From: Actinoplanes philippinensis
GTDB taxonomy: Bacteria > Actinomycetota > Actinomycetes > Mycobacteriales > Micromonosporaceae
Direction of reading: 5' to 3'
DNA length: 64,000 bases
NCBI RefSeq assembly: GCF_900113015.1
Contig: NZ_FONV01000012.1
Coordinates: 1-64,000, forward strand
In this document: piece after piece, positions 17,838 to 26,029 of the stretch
Layout of the letters: the number at the start of each line of letters is the position of its first letter
How positions within the stretch are numbered: position 1 is the stretch's first letter
Notes under the pieces: generated by a model
Told to the model about the DNA's origin: nothing
Databases searched by the model: none
What the model saw: the letters and a program-made list of their open reading frames with translations, nothing else
Program-made: the position numbers and the translations under genes

Positions 17838-18475
17838 CAGCAGGTCCCCAGCATGTCGGTGAGAGCTTCCTTCTCCTTCTGCGTGACCGTCAGTTTCCAG
17901 TAGCTCTTCACCTCAATCCAATCCTTGGCATAGGTGCACCAGGCGTCCCGCGCCGGTGGCTTCCAGGTGGACGGGTCCTGGTCGCCCTTCGACCGGTTCG
18001 ACGCGGCGGAGACGGCGAACAGCTGCGGCCGGTCCAGGTCGTTGGCGAAGTCGCCGCGCTTGTCGTTCGTCCACTTGTCGGCCCCCGACCGCCACGCGGC
18101 GGCGAGCGGCACCATGTGGTCGATGTCGACCTGGGTGGGCGAGTCGATCTTCTTGCCGTCATACCAGCTGTCCCAGCTGCCGGCGACGACGTTGCAGCCG
18201 GAGAACTTGACCTTGTCCCCGTCACGTTTGAGCACGGTGTCGCGGACGTCACAGTTGTCGCCGGCGCTGCGCCAGTGCGGGAACTTCTCCCGGCTGTAGC
18301 CCTTCATCGAACCGGACGCGGCCACGGTCAGGGTGTCCAGGGCGGTCTCGCCGCCGCCCCCGCCGGCGCTGGGCGGATTGACGGGACCACCGGGATCACC
18401 GGCGGAGGTCACCTCACAGCCGGAGGCGACGACGAGAGTCATGAGAAGCGCGAGAACTGAGCTACGTGGGGCCAC
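17837..18475 (-). CDS. HNH-type nuclease lipoprotein (DUF1524-like)
   Basis: A 212-residue protein with a signal peptide and lipobox (TLVVASGC, cysteine 20), so it is predicted to be exported and lipid-anchored. The C-terminal two thirds match the HNH/DUF1524 fold common in actinomycetes: CDVRDTVLKRD, the catalytic VDIDHMVPLAAAW with Asp-His, and NDLDRPQLFAVSAASNRSK with the two Asn residues. These enzymes are metal-dependent nucleases. An extracellular role in nutrient acquisition or competition is inferred from the lipobox. It is the first gene of a two-gene operon. Confidence 0.85.
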   Translation of the reverse strand: MAPRSSVLALLMTLVVASGCEVTSAGDPGGPVNPPSAGGGGGETALDTLTVAASGSMKGYSREKFPHWRSAGDNCDVRDTVLKRDGDKVKFSGCNVVAGSWDSWYDGKKIDSPTQVDIDHMVPLAAAWRSGADKWTNDKRGDFANDLDRPQLFAVSAASNRSKGDQDPSTWKPPARDAWCTYAKDWIEVKSYWKLTVTQKEKEALTDMLGTC

Positions 18476-18512
18476 GTAACCCAGTCTCGTACCGGATCTT
18501 GCAGTCCGCCAA

Positions 18513-20234
18513 TCAGCGGGCGCGGTTGATCGCGCTCGTCACCGCTTTGATGGACGCGCTCACGATGTTCGCGTCGATGCCGACACCCCACACGGTGACG
18601 TCGCCGACCTCGACCTCCACGTACGCGGCGGCCTGCGCGTCACCACCGGAGGTCAGCGCGTGCTCGTTGTAGTCCAGCACTCGGGCGGTGATCCCCAGCG
18701 GGGCGATGGCCTGCACGAACGCGTCGATCGGGCCGTTGCCGACACCGACCAGCGGCCGCCGCACCCCGCGGTGGAACACCTGCGCGTCGATCTCCACCTT
18801 GCCGTCGACCGTGGCCGTGCTGTAGCTCTCCAGCTTGAACGCGGTGACCGCCTGACGCTCGATCAGGTACTCGTCGGCGAAGTAGTCCCACATCTGCTGC
18901 GGGGAGACCTCGCCGCCGTCGGAGTCGGTGTGCTGCTGCACCACGCCGGAGAACTCGATCTGCAGCCGCCGCGGCAGATCCAGCTTGTGCTCCTCCTTCA
19001 TGATGTACGCCACGCCGCCCTTGCCAGACTGCGAGTTGACCCGGATGACGGCCTCGTAGGTGCGGCCCACGTCCTTCGGGTCGATCGGCAGGTACGGCAC
19101 GCCCCAGGTGAACGCGTCGATGTCGGTGCCCGCGGCGTCGGCGTCGGCCTGCAGCGCCACGAAACCCTTCTTGATCGCATCCTGGTGCGAGCCGGAGAAC
19201 GCCGTGTAGACCAGGTCGCCCGCGTACGGGTGGCGCTCGTGCACCGGCAGCTGGTTGCAGTACTCCACGGTGCGCTTGATCTCGTCGATGTTCGAGAAGT
19301 CCACCTGCGGGTCGATGCCCTGGGAGAACAGGTTCAACCCCAGCGTCACCAGGTCGACATTGCCGGTGCGCTCGCCGTTGCCGAACAGGCAGCCCTCGAT
19401 CCGGTCGGCGCCGGCCAGCAGGCCCAGCTCGGCGGCCGCGACCGCGCTGCCCCGGTCGTTGTGCGGATGCAGGCTCAGGATCACGCTCTCCCGCCGGGGC
19501 AGGTTGCGGTGCATCCACTCGATCGAGTCGGCGTACACGTTCGGCGTGGCCATCTCGACCGTCGCCGGCAGGTTGATGATCAGCGGCCGGTCCGGCGTCG
19601 GGTCGATCACGTCGATCACGGCCGAGCAGATCTCCAGCGCATACTCCAGCTCGGTGCCGGTGTACGACTCGGGCGAGTACTCGTAGAAGATCTCGGTGTC
19701 CGGCGTGTGGATTTCCGCATACTTCTGGCAGAGCCGGGCCCCGGTCGTCGCGATGTCGGTGATGCCGTCCTTGTCCAGGCCGAACACCACACGCCGCTGC
19801 AGCGTCGAGGTCGAGTTGTAGAAGTGCACGATGGCGCGCTTGGCGCCACGGATCGACTCGAACGTACGGTCGATCAGGTGCTCCCGGCACTGCACCAGCA
19901 CCTGGATGGTGACGTCGTCCGGGATCAGGTCCTGCTCGATCAGCTGCCGTACGAAATCGAAGTCGGTCTGGCTGGCCGCCGGGAAGCCGACCTCGATCTC
20001 CTTGTAACCCATCTTCACCAGCAGCATGAACATCCGCCGCTTGCGCTCCGGGGACATCGGATCGATCAGGGCCTGGTTGCCGTCACGCAGGTCGACCGCA
20101 CACCAGCGCGGCGCCTTCTCGGTCACCCGGGAGGGCCACTGCCGGTCGGGCAGGCTCACCGAGAACTGTTTCTGGTACGACTCGTAGCGCTGGAACGGCA
20201 TGGCGCTGGGACGCTGAGTATCGAAAACGGACAT
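18513..20234 (-). CDS. leuA: 2-isopropylmalate synthase, first enzyme of leucine synthesis
   Basis: A 573-residue actinobacterial-type LeuA that condenses acetyl-CoA with 2-oxoisovalerate. The catalytic HMGL-like barrel has APRWCAVDLRDGNQALIDP (metal and active-site Arg-Asp), EVGFPAASQTDFDFVR and the metal-binding HPHNDRG. The C-terminal regulatory LeuA dimer domain follows (from about residue 430, including DYNEHALTSGGDAQAAAY) and mediates leucine feedback in this family. ATG 20234 is used. The upstream region carries a likely leader peptide and attenuator. Confidence 0.96.
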   Translation of the reverse strand: MSVFDTQRPSAMPFQRYESYQKQFSVSLPDRQWPSRVTEKAPRWCAVDLRDGNQALIDPMSPERKRRMFMLLVKMGYKEIEVGFPAASQTDFDFVRQLIEQDLIPDDVTIQVLVQCREHLIDRTFESIRGAKRAIVHFYNSTSTLQRRVVFGLDKDGITDIATTGARLCQKYAEIHTPDTEIFYEYSPESYTGTELEYALEICSAVIDVIDPTPDRPLIINLPATVEMATPNVYADSIEWMHRNLPRRESVILSLHPHNDRGSAVAAAELGLLAGADRIEGCLFGNGERTGNVDLVTLGLNLFSQGIDPQVDFSNIDEIKRTVEYCNQLPVHERHPYAGDLVYTAFSGSHQDAIKKGFVALQADADAAGTDIDAFTWGVPYLPIDPKDVGRTYEAVIRVNSQSGKGGVAYIMKEEHKLDLPRRLQIEFSGVVQQHTDSDGGEVSPQQMWDYFADEYLIERQAVTAFKLESYSTATVDGKVEIDAQVFHRGVRRPLVGVGNGPIDAFVQAIAPLGITARVLDYNEHALTSGGDAQAAAYVEVEVGDVTVWGVGIDANIVSASIKAVTSAINRAR

Positions 20235-20254
20235 GTGGGACTGCTCCAGTCAGT

Positions 20255-20325
20255 AAAAAAGACGAGCAGGCGGCGCGCGTCACCTCCGCGACGAGGTGCC
20301 GGCCTGGAATGGGGCCTCGTCGCGG
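20255..20325 (-). promoter_or_regulatory. candidate leuA attenuator: stem-loop plus T-run
   Basis: On the minus strand an 11-bp perfect stem (CCGCGACGAGG) joins 20315-20325 with 20286-20296. A run of six Ts (20260-20255) follows 26 bases later, then 20 bases to the leuA start. The stem overlaps the candidate leader peptide. This is consistent with transcription attenuation, but no terminator stem lies directly against the T-run, so an antitermination fold or a pseudoknot would be needed. Confidence 0.45.
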
Positions 20326-20354
20326 CAGCGAAGGAGAAGGGTCACCTGCCACAT
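20280..20354 (-). CDS. candidate leucine-rich leader peptide upstream of leuA
   Basis: A 24-codon frame starts at ATG 20354 (alternative GTG 20345) and reads MWQVTLLLRCRDEAPFQAG..., ending TGA at 20280. Three consecutive Leu codons (CTT CTC CTT) include two of the CTT type, which is rare in such GC-rich DNA. The frame lies 45 bases before leuA and overlaps a strong stem-loop. Leader-peptide attenuation of leuA is established in several actinobacteria. The assignment here rests on position, Leu codons and structure; the ribosome site is weak. Confidence 0.5.
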   Translation of the reverse strand: MWQVTLLLRCRDEAPFQAGTSSRR

Positions 20355-20427
20355 GTCGCCAGCCACGTTACGTCATCGAAATCGCATCGGCTAACCGAAC
20401 GCCCGGATCGTGGGAAGCCGGGACCGG

Positions 20428-21189
20428 TCAGGACGGCGCGACCAGGCTCGGCGCCGGATCCGGTGCGGTCAGCCCCATCGGCTCGCCGGCCACCTCCGGG
20501 CCGGGCAGCTGCAGCGTCTTCGGCCCGGCCACCTGCCGGACCAGCTTCAGCAGGCCGAAGTCGACCCGTGCGCCGGTCAGCAGGCCGTCCGCCGAATAGC
20601 AGTAGATGCCGACGTCGACCGGCTGATCAGTGGTGGCCATCACCGAGTCGACAGCGAAACACGAGCCCTTCACCCCGGCGAGCGGCTGCACCGCGGAGAC
20701 CGCCAGCGGGGCCTTGCGGTCGGTGAAGACCGGCAACCACTGCCGGAACAGGCGCTGGACGCGGGGGTCGTACCGCCGGGGAAGCTTGTCGCCGCGCTCG
20801 GCGACCCGCACGCATGTCGGACTGACCGGCGCCGCCGGTGTGGAGAGAGTGCACTGATAGAGGCCGGCCGGCACCCGGATGACGGTCACGCCCGCGGTGC
20901 CGCCGAGCGCCCCGCCCGGAATGTCCACCCGCCAGGTGCCGTCCTCGGCGACCGCGGCCACGATCTCCCGGCTCGAGCCGCCGGACTCCAGCGTGTACAG
21001 CGCCGCATAGCGCCGGTCCAGGGCGAGCGCGGCCAGGCCGGCGAACTCGTTGCGGGACTCGGGCGCCGGGGCGGCGGACGCCGCGACGGAGGACGATCCG
21101 GGGGCGGGCTCCGGCTCGGCATCGCTGACACCGCAGCCGGCCAGTCCGGCTGTCAGCAGCGCGACGGGCAACACGGCGGAAGGGCGCAT
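20428..21189 (-). CDS. lipoprotein of unknown function
   Basis: A 253-residue protein with a signal peptide and lipobox (LLTAGLAGCGVSD, Cys at about 19), then an Ala/Pro/Ser-rich linker. The rest is a soluble exported domain with several cysteines (YQCTLSTPAAPVSPTC, KGSCFAVDSV, VGIYCYSADG) that could form disulfides. I recognise no family. ATG 21189 was chosen because it starts immediately before the signal peptide; longer in-frame extensions precede it but look non-coding. Confidence 0.75.
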   Translation of the reverse strand: MRPSAVLPVALLTAGLAGCGVSDAEPEPAPGSSSVAASAAPAPESRNEFAGLAALALDRRYAALYTLESGGSSREIVAAVAEDGTWRVDIPGGALGGTAGVTVIRVPAGLYQCTLSTPAAPVSPTCVRVAERGDKLPRRYDPRVQRLFRQWLPVFTDRKAPLAVSAVQPLAGVKGSCFAVDSVMATTDQPVDVGIYCYSADGLLTGARVDFGLLKLVRQVAGPKTLQLPGPEVAGEPMGLTAPDPAPSLVAPS

Positions 21190-21376
21190 CGGAGCATTCT
21201 CGCCCGACACGGCGCGCCGCCGGCGACACGGCAGCCTGTGAGTCACCGGCGTGTCGCGCGTGGCGCCACCCGGAATCTGGGATCGCCTGTCGAGGGCGTG
21301 CCGTCGCGCGGCTAGTGTGGTGGCGACTGCCCTGACCGGCGTCGTTGTTCCGTATCGCCGAAGGAATGGTTTCGCC

Positions 21377-22642
21377 GTGGCTCTAGTGGTGCAGAAGTAC
21401 GGTGGTTCGTCGGTAGCGAACGCTGAGCGCATCAAGCGGGTGGCCGAGCGCATCGTCGCCGCCCGCAAGGCCGGCGACGACGTCGTGGTCGTCGTCTCGG
21501 CGATGGGCGACACCACGGATGAGCTGCTCGACCTGGCCAACCAGGTGAGCCCGCTGCCACCCGGCCGCGAGCTGGACATGCTGCTCACCGCCGGAGAGCG
21601 GATCTCGATGGCGCTGCTCGCCATGGCGATCCACAACCTGGGGTACGAGGCGCGGTCCTACACCGGGTCGCAGGCCGGCGTGCTCACCACCTCGGTGCAC
21701 GGCAAGGCCCGGATCATCGACGTCACCCCCGGCCGCCTGCGGACCGCGCTGGACGAGGGCGCCATCGCCATCGTCGCAGGCTTCCAGGGCGTGTCGCAGG
21801 ACACCAAGGACATCACGACCCTCGGCCGCGGCGGCTCGGACACCACGGCCGTCGCCCTGGCCGCGGCCCTGCACGCGGACGTGTGCGAGATCTACACCGA
21901 TGTGGACGGCGTCTTCACCGCGGACCCGCGGATCGTGCCGGACGCCAAGCACATCAAGAAGATCACCTACGAGGAGATGCTCGACCTCGCCGCCGGCGGG
22001 GCGAAGGTGCTGATGTTGCGATGCGTGGAGTATGCACGGCGGTTCAACGTGCCGATCCACGTACGCTCGTCGTACTCGAACAAAGAAGGCACGCTAGTCA
22101 CCGGCTCGATGGAGGACCCTGACGTGGAAAACGCACTGATCACCGGGGTCGCGCACGAGCGCAGCGATGCCAAGATCACGATCGTCGGCGTGCCCGACGA
22201 GCCCGGCGCCGCGGGCCGCATCTTCGAGACGGTCGCCAAGGCCGAGATCAACATCGACATGATCGTGCAGAACGTGTCGACCGAGGGCACCGGGCGGACC
22301 GACATCTCGTTCACCCTGCCGAAGGCCGACGGCCAGACCGCGATGAACGCGCTCGACAAGATCAAGGGCGACGTCAAGTTCAAGAGCCTGCTCTTCGACG
22401 ACCACATCGGCAAGGTCTCGCTGGTCGGCGCGGGCATGCGCTCGCACCCGGGTGTCGCCGCCGAGTTCTTCGCCACGATCGGCGCTGCCGGCGTCAACAT
22501 CGAGATGATCTCCACCTCGGAGATCCGGGTGTCGGTCGTCTGCCGTGACACCGACCTCGACACCGCGGTGCGTGCCGTGCACGCCGCGTTCGAGCTCGGC
22601 AGCAACGAGGAAGCCGTCGTCTACGGCGGCACAGGCCGGTAA
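21377..22642 (+). CDS. lysC: aspartate kinase (alpha, with embedded beta chain)
   Basis: A 421-residue aspartokinase catalysing the first step to lysine, threonine and methionine. GTG 21377 gives the family start VALVVQKYGGSSVAN; upstream in-frame codons lack similarity. The kinase domain has GRGGSDTTAVALAAAL and EIYTDVDGVFTADPR. Two ACT domains follow (from about residue 262), where VGVPDEPGAAGRIF and NVSTEGTGRTDISF form the regulatory Lys/Thr site of C. glutamicum-type enzymes. asd follows eight bases after the stop. An internal start for the regulatory beta chain is visible. Confidence 0.96.
   Translation: MALVVQKYGGSSVANAERIKRVAERIVAARKAGDDVVVVVSAMGDTTDELLDLANQVSPLPPGRELDMLLTAGERISMALLAMAIHNLGYEARSYTGSQAGVLTTSVHGKARIIDVTPGRLRTALDEGAIAIVAGFQGVSQDTKDITTLGRGGSDTTAVALAAALHADVCEIYTDVDGVFTADPRIVPDAKHIKKITYEEMLDLAAGGAKVLMLRCVEYARRFNVPIHVRSSYSNKEGTLVTGSMEDPDVENALITGVAHERSDAKITIVGVPDEPGAAGRIFETVAKAEINIDMIVQNVSTEGTGRTDISFTLPKADGQTAMNALDKIKGDVKFKSLLFDDHIGKVSLVGAGMRSHPGVAAEFFATIGAAGVNIEMISTSEIRVSVVCRDTDLDTAVRAVHAAFELGSNEEAVVYGGTGR
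22111..22126 (+). promoter_or_regulatory. internal ribosome site and GTG start for the aspartokinase beta subunit
   Basis: Inside lysC, GGAGGA at 22111-22116 is followed after seven bases by GTG at 22124, in the lysC frame. Translation from here would yield 172 residues (22124-22642), exactly the two ACT domains. Overlapping alpha and beta chains from one lysC gene are well established in Corynebacterium and Bacillus. The spacing and strength make this the likely beta start. Confidence 0.7.
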
Positions 22643-22650
22643 CCCGGGCG

Positions 22651-23715
22651 ATGGCGCAGCCCACGCTCGCCGTCGTCGGAGCCACCGGCTCCGTCGGTTC
22701 CGTCATGCTCGAATTGCTCTCGTCCCGGCGCAACGTCTGGGGCGAGATCCGCCTGCTCGCCTCGGCACGGTCCGCCGGCAAGTCGCTGACCTGCCGCGGC
22801 GAGCGTCTGGAGGTTCGCGAGCTGACCGCCGGAGCCTTCGACGGCGTCGACGTGGCGATGTTCGACGTGCCCGACGCGGTGTCCGAGCAGTGGGCGCCGA
22901 CCGCCGTCGCGCGCGGCGCCGTCGTCGTCGACAACTCGTCGGCCTTCCGCATGCGCCCCGACGTGCCCCTGGTGGTGCCCGAGGTCAACCGGGAGGACGC
23001 CGCCCACCGCCCGGCCGGCATCGTGTCGAGCGCCAACTGCACGGTCGCCGCCATGATCATCGCGGTGGCGCCGCTCCACTTCGAGTACGGCCTCCGCGAA
23101 CTCGTCCTGGCCTCCTACCAGTCCGCCTCCGGCGCCGGCCAGATCGGCGTCGACACCCTGCACGACCAGCTCACCAAGGTCGCCGGCGACCGCCTGCTCG
23201 GCTCCCGCCCCGGCAACGTGCGCCAAGCCGTCGGCGACGACCTCGGTCCCTTCCCGGCACCGCTCGCGCTCAACGTCGTCCCCTGGTCCGGCGACCCGGC
23301 CGACAACGGCTGGTCCTCCGAAGAGCTGAAACTCCGCAACGAATCCCGCAAGATCCTCAGCCTGCCGGCCCTGAAGGTCTCCGCCACCTGCGTCCGCGTC
23401 CCGGTCGTCACCGGCCACTCGGTCGCCGTGCACGCCGTCTTCGCCTCCGAGGTCACCGCCGACGGCGCCCGCCAGGTCCTCCGCAACGCCCCCGGCGTCA
23501 TCCTCGTCGACGATCCGGAAGCCGGCGAGTTCCCGATGCCCATCGACGCCGTCGGCACCGACCCGTCCTGGGTGGGCCGCATCCGCCGAGCCATGGACGA
23601 TCCGCGAGCCCTCTCGCTCTTCATCACCGGCGACAACATGCGCAAGGGCGCGGCCCTCAACACGGTCCAGATCGCCGAACTGATCGCCGCCGAACTCGCC
23701 AAACGAACCGCCTGA
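22651..23715 (+). CDS. asd: aspartate-semialdehyde dehydrogenase
   Basis: A 354-residue enzyme reducing aspartyl phosphate to the semialdehyde with NADPH. Visible features: the nucleotide loop VVGATGSVGSVMLELL, DNSSAFRM, the catalytic cysteine in GIVSSANCTVAAM (about residue 134), the following SYQSASGAGQ, and the His-containing RVPVVTGHSVAVHA. ATG 22651 lies eight bases after the lysC stop. lysC-asd is a standard operon supplying the aspartate pathway and diaminopimelate for the cell wall. Confidence 0.96.
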   Translation: MAQPTLAVVGATGSVGSVMLELLSSRRNVWGEIRLLASARSAGKSLTCRGERLEVRELTAGAFDGVDVAMFDVPDAVSEQWAPTAVARGAVVVDNSSAFRMRPDVPLVVPEVNREDAAHRPAGIVSSANCTVAAMIIAVAPLHFEYGLRELVLASYQSASGAGQIGVDTLHDQLTKVAGDRLLGSRPGNVRQAVGDDLGPFPAPLALNVVPWSGDPADNGWSSEELKLRNESRKILSLPALKVSATCVRVPVVTGHSVAVHAVFASEVTADGARQVLRNAPGVILVDDPEAGEFPMPIDAVGTDPSWVGRIRRAMDDPRALSLFITGDNMRKGAALNTVQIAELIAAELAKRTA

Positions 23716-24409
23716 CGTCCCTTTTTCGCTGCGTCTTCCCGGCCCTCGCCGCCGACATTCACGGCAGGGTGGGCGTTTCGTCACGCTTTGCGACGCTTTG
23801 AGTGGTACGAGAGACCCCGCCCCGCAAACCCACCCCGTCCCCGGGCTACCACGCGGCGTCCGCGGTGGCCCGGACCGCACCGCGCCCGCCGGGCTGAGGC
23901 CGTTGGTCACCACCCGCCCCCCAGGGCCGTCACCGTTGCATCCGGCTGGCCGGCAGCGCTGCCGCGTGATTCCCGAAACAGCCCTCACGTCCAGCCCACT
24001 CATCGGCCCTAACCGGCGGCGGGTGGGTTGGCTGGGCGTGAGCGCGTGTGGTGCTGGGGCAGGGTGGTGCTGGCACCGCGTCAGTCCGCTGGGCGGGGTG
24101 GTGCTGGCACCGCATGAGCCCGGTGGGACGGGGTGGTACTGGCGCCGCATCGGTCTGGTGGGCGGGGTAGTGCTGGCACCGCGTCAGCCCGGTGGGACGG
24201 GGTGGTACTGGCACCCCATGAGCCCGGTGGGCGGGGTGGTGCTGCCACCGCATCAGCCCGGCAGGCGCGTTTCGGTCCGGGCCGCCACGGACGTCGCGTG
24301 GCGGCTCGGGGACGGGGTGGTTCGGCGGGGCGAACCGACCCGTACCGAATGCGGCGTCGGAAAGCGGCAGGCATCGCCCACCGGGCCGTAGACGGTGTCG
24401 TGAGGGGCG
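23716..24409. other. 694-base gap with no supported gene
   Basis: Between asd and the convergent pyrE gene I find no frame with a ribosome site, family similarity or natural composition. The right half contains a higher-order tandem repeat. The frames that cross it on both strands simply translate the repeat and are rich in Trp, Pro and His. Confidence 0.6.
24062..24267. repeat. 69-bp higher-order tandem repeat built of 34/35-bp halves
   Basis: Six imperfect units starting GGGTGGTGCTGGCACCGC begin at 24062, 24096, 24131, 24165, 24200 and 24234. Spacing alternates 34, 35, 34, 35, 34, so alternate units match best and the true period is 69 bases. Further degenerate copies may extend left to about 24020. 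Function unknown. Confidence 0.88.
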
Positions 24410-24937
24410 TCAGGCGGCGGCGTCGAGCTCGGCGCGGGTGAGGAGGGCGCGGAGGGTGATGCCTTCGGCGGCGAGAGCCTGGGCGCCGCCTTCCTGACGG
24501 TCGATGACGCAGAGCGCGTGGTCCACGTGGGCGCCGAGTTTGCGCAGGTCGTTGGTGGAGAGGACGACCTGGCCGCCGGAGGTGACGACGTCTTCGACGA
24601 TCAGGACGCGGCGGCCGGCGACTTCGGCGCCCTCGGCGAGGCGGGCGGTGCCGTACTGCTTGGCCTGCTTGCGGACGAACGCGGTGGGGAGTTTCGCGTG
24701 GCGGGCGAGCGCGGTGACCACGGCGATGCCACCCATCTCCAGCCCGGCGAGAACCTCGGTGCCTTCGGGGATGAGGACGGCGAGGCGTTCGGCGAGCTGG
24801 TCGAGCAGGACCGGGTCGGCCTCGAACTGGTACTTGTCGAAGTATTCGGTGGCGGTACGGCCGGAGCGGAGCGTGAACTCGCCGGTGAGGCGGCTCACGC
24901 TGCGGACCTGGCGGGCGAGGTCGATGGAGTCAGTCAC
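24410..24937 (-). CDS. pyrE: orotate phosphoribosyltransferase
   Basis: A 175-residue enzyme of normal length, converting orotate and PRPP to OMP in pyrimidine synthesis. It has FTLRSGRTATEYFDKYQF near the N-terminus, AGLEMGGIAV, the flexible-loop lysines in FVRKQAKQYG, and the PRPP-binding motif RVLIVEDVVTSGGQV at about residues 108-122. It stands alone on the minus strand, away from other pyr genes, as is usual in actinomycetes. Confidence 0.95.
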   Translation of the reverse strand: MTDSIDLARQVRSVSRLTGEFTLRSGRTATEYFDKYQFEADPVLLDQLAERLAVLIPEGTEVLAGLEMGGIAVVTALARHAKLPTAFVRKQAKQYGTARLAEGAEVAGRRVLIVEDVVTSGGQVVLSTNDLRKLGAHVDHALCVIDRQEGGAQALAAEGITLRALLTRAELDAAA

Positions 24938-25103
24938 AAGGTCTCAGCTTGTCAGGTTGGCCGGACCCGCTGGACGGCACCCCTGGGGTTCTACCCGGGG
25001 GCGGTCACCCGTAGGCGTACTTGATCTCGACCCTAGGGCAAAGTAGGCGGTTTTAGGGTAATTTCCGCCTAATTAGTGGCTTGTGCCTCGGAAGGATAGT
25101 TCT

Positions 25104-25373
25104 GTGACGCCCTTCGCGATCCTCTTCCTGCTCGCCCTCGCCGGAACGTCGTGCTTCGCCCTCGGCCGTGCGCTGGGCCGTGGCGAACGCTACGAGCGCG
25201 GCTACCGCGAGGGGTTCCGCGACGGCGAGACCGGCTCCCTGGCCCGCGCGACCCGGCTCATGCAGCTCAACGAACGCCCCTCGATCGCCCCGGTCGTCGA
25301 GTCGATGATCGGGCCGTACGCGGTGCCCCAGCAGATGGCACCGCGCACGGTCGGCCCGCAGCTCGCCCTCTAG
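25104..25373 (+). CDS. small single-pass membrane protein, unknown
   Basis: An 89-residue protein. GTG 25104 is preferred because GGAAGGA lies seven bases upstream (25090-25096); an in-frame GTG at 25083 precedes that site. It starts directly with a hydrophobic segment (FAILFLLALAGTSCFALG) followed by a basic, Tyr/Gly/Arg-rich stretch (GERYERGYREGFRDG). It looks like an N-terminal anchor with a short cytoplasmic tail. I recognise no family. Its end overlaps the convergent next gene by four bases. Confidence 0.65.
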   Translation: MTPFAILFLLALAGTSCFALGRALGRGERYERGYREGFRDGETGSLARATRLMQLNERPSIAPVVESMIGPYAVPQQMAPRTVGPQLAL

Positions 25374-25804
25374 ACCGCCCCGTAGACGTGGCGCCGCACC
25401 AGCTCGTCCTTCTCCAGGACGGTGTCGACGAGCCTCCAGAAGTCGGCCAGCCGTGGATGGGCCAATCCCTCGGCGCGGCTGAGCTTGTGCCCGAAGATCG
25501 GGGCGTCCGGCGCCACCGCTCCACCGTCGACGAGGGTCGCCGCCGGAGCCGGTGAGCCCTGCACCGGCCCGACCCGGCAGCCGAACGTGACGTGGTCGTC
25601 GTGGCGATCGTCGCCCCACGTCCCGAGGATCGCGTCGATCCACGCCTCGTGCACCCCGTTGTGGTGATAGCAGCTGGCGAAGTAGACGGCGGCCGCCCCG
25701 TTGTCATCGTTGACATGAGCCCAGGTGCGGTCGGCGGCGCCGCCACAGCACTGGCAGACGAAGTCACGAACCTCGCGGCTGCTCTCGTCGATCAGATAAG
25801 TCAC
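25370..25804 (-). CDS. conserved-looking hypothetical protein with Cys motif
   Basis: About 144 residues from GTG 25804; an in-frame extension to 25852 is possible but would enter the tRNA terminator. It opens VTYLIDESSREVRDFVCQCCGG, giving a CxCC cluster that could bind metal with a later cysteine (YFASCYHHNG). It is soluble and has no signal. It resembles uncharacterised actinomycete proteins, but I cannot name a function. The start is uncertain because no clear ribosome site is seen. Confidence 0.6.
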   Translation of the reverse strand: MTYLIDESSREVRDFVCQCCGGAADRTWAHVNDDNGAAAVYFASCYHHNGVHEAWIDAILGTWGDDRHDDHVTFGCRVGPVQGSPAPAATLVDGGAVAPDAPIFGHKLSRAEGLAHPRLADFWRLVDTVLEKDELVRRHVYGAV

Positions 25805-25838
25805 GGCCGGAACAATAACCGTGGCCGAGCAATGACGA

Positions 25839-25865
25839 AGGCCCGGCATCATCGATGCCGGGCCT
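25839..25865 (-). terminator. hairpin downstream of tRNA-Pro
   Basis: AGGCCCGGCATC at 25839-25850 pairs perfectly with 25854-25865 around a three-base loop, 13 bases beyond the tRNA 3' end. It probably terminates the tRNA transcript and separates it from the next minus-strand gene. Confidence 0.75.
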
Positions 25866-25878
25866 CACGTGCAACTGC

Positions 25879-25955
<77 letters not shown>

Positions 25956-26029
25956 CTGCTGCGAGATAAATACTAGCGGAGGCCCCAGGGGCCTCCACAA
26001 CCGGTATCCCCGAAAGACGAAACAGCAGG

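Noticed and set aside
20235..20400. A T-box or leucine riboswitch upstream of leuA.
   Set aside because: No T-box sequence or specifier arrangement is visible; the leader peptide explanation fits the Leu codons better.
23798..24391. Frames on both strands crossing the 69-bp repeat, possibly encoding Trp/Pro-rich repeat proteins.
   Set aside because: There is no ribosome site, no similarity and a strange composition; the frames exist because the period is a multiple of three. Kept as a repeat observation only.
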